Part shown: positions 6,106-6,205 of the stretch, piece after piece | Numbering within the stretch: the first letter of the stretch is position 1 | Layout: every line of letters starts with the position of its first letter | Assembly: GCA_018364485.1 (NCBI GenBank) | Contig: JAGZLX010000081.1 | Location: 1 to 6,205, forward strand | DNA length: 6,205 bases | From: Granulicatella adiacens | GTDB taxonomy: Bacteria > Bacillota > Bacilli > Lactobacillales > Aerococcaceae | Direction of reading: 5' to 3' | Made by a program: the position numbers and the translations under genes | The notes under the pieces: model-generated | What the model saw: only the letters and a program-made list of their open reading frames with translations | The model's database searches: none | Told to the model about the DNA's origin: nothing

Positions 6106-6205
6106 CAGGATACGAGGGCGAACGCTCAGGACTGAAACACTGGACTGATATGCCGCAAGGGACTCGGAACGAGTCGTGCGGACATATCAGGAAGTGGACG
6201 TCAGT
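6106..6205 (+). repeat. Tandem unit 2 (first 100 nt, cut by the edge)
   Basis: Same layout as unit 1, shifted by 122. P1 6128-6135 (AGGACTGA) pairs with 6201 onward (TCAGT visible, rest beyond the edge); P2 6138-6141 with 6193-6196; P3 6145-6152 with 6183-6190 (CTGATATG/CATATCAG); P4 6153-6157 with 6177-6181 (CCGCA/TGCGG); P5 6161-6166 with 6170-6175 (GACTCG/CGAGTC), loop GAA. The A bulge recurs at 6182 and GGA/GA recurs between P2 and P3. The P0 left arm would be 6116-6123 (GGGCGAAC). GC is 56 of 100, higher than unit 1 and, by eye, than the neighbouring genes. Confidence 0.86.

Larger units (their letters stand above)
5984..6205 (+). ncRNA. Candidate structured non-coding RNA: tandem array of 122-nt hairpin units, running off the edge
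   Basis: This stretch has no credible coding frame. It consists of two units at an exact 122-nt period, each folding into one long interrupted hairpin. The units are 56 of 100 bases identical over their overlap. Identities cluster in CAGGAT, CACTGGAC, CGCAAG, TGCG and GGAAGTGGACG, while intervening stems differ in sequence but keep length and pairing. Fifteen base pairs are changed on both sides between the units. Unpaired bases on this strand are purine-rich (GGA, AAG, AAA or GAA loops, single A bulges), which favours + strand transcription. No promoter is visible between the nusB terminator and the array, so it may be fed by read-through or transcribed from beyond the window. I do not recognise a family. 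A palindromic mobile repeat is the main alternative. Confidence 0.55.

Noticed and set aside
5984..6205. CRISPR array, integron attC sites or type III antitoxin repeats
   Set aside because: There are no short identical repeats with unique spacers, no cassette genes or GTTRRRY-type core sites, and the 122-nt unit is far longer than the roughly 35-nt repeats of type III antitoxins.
6106..6205. Twister or twister-sister ribozyme, suggested by CACTG...AAGTGGA and CGCAAG
   Set aside because: I could not find the expected pseudoknot pairs or the conserved cleavage-site context, and the resemblance is limited to short stretches. A covariance-model search would settle it.

Overview
The window is a low-to-moderate GC Firmicutes chromosome segment. 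AGGAGG-type ribosome binding sites, TTG-n17-TAWACT-like promoters, tightly packed genes and the order accB-fabZ-accC-accD-accA point to Lactobacillales. A Carnobacteriaceae or Granulicatella-like host is my guess and cannot be proved from this sequence. All protein genes lie on the + strand and look intact, except accB, which is cut by the left edge.

Positions 1-3828 are the distal half of a type II fatty-acid synthesis operon. They hold the biotin carboxyl carrier protein (accB, 3' part), the 3-hydroxyacyl-ACP dehydratase fabZ, biotin carboxylase accC, and the two carboxyltransferase subunits accD and accA. AccB, AccC, AccD and AccA form acetyl-CoA carboxylase, which makes malonyl-CoA. FabZ performs the dehydration step of elongation. 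Gaps are tiny (4 nt between fabZ and accC, a 4-nt ATGA overlap between accD and accA), and a strong terminator follows accA at 3849-3878.

Positions 3879-5979 hold the conserved housekeeping set pepP (M24 Xaa-Pro peptidase), an Asp23/YqhY-family gene and nusB. The pepP promoter is built into the end of the accA terminator. A second good promoter (4993-5021) precedes the Asp23-family gene. The Asp23-family gene and nusB overlap by one base, and nusB ends at a second strong terminator (5946-5979). The efp gene often found between pepP and the Asp23-family gene is absent.

Positions 5984-6205 are the unusual part: a non-coding tandem array with an exact 122-nt period, one full unit plus 100 nt of a second. 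Each unit folds into a long, interrupted hairpin. The two units are only 56 of 100 bases identical. The identities are concentrated in short blocks (CAGGAT, CACTGGAC, CGCAAG, TGCG, GGAAGTGGACG), while the stems between them differ but stay paired: I count 15 base pairs changed on both sides. This is the pattern of a structured RNA under selection. I do not recognise it as a known family, and the array runs off the right edge.
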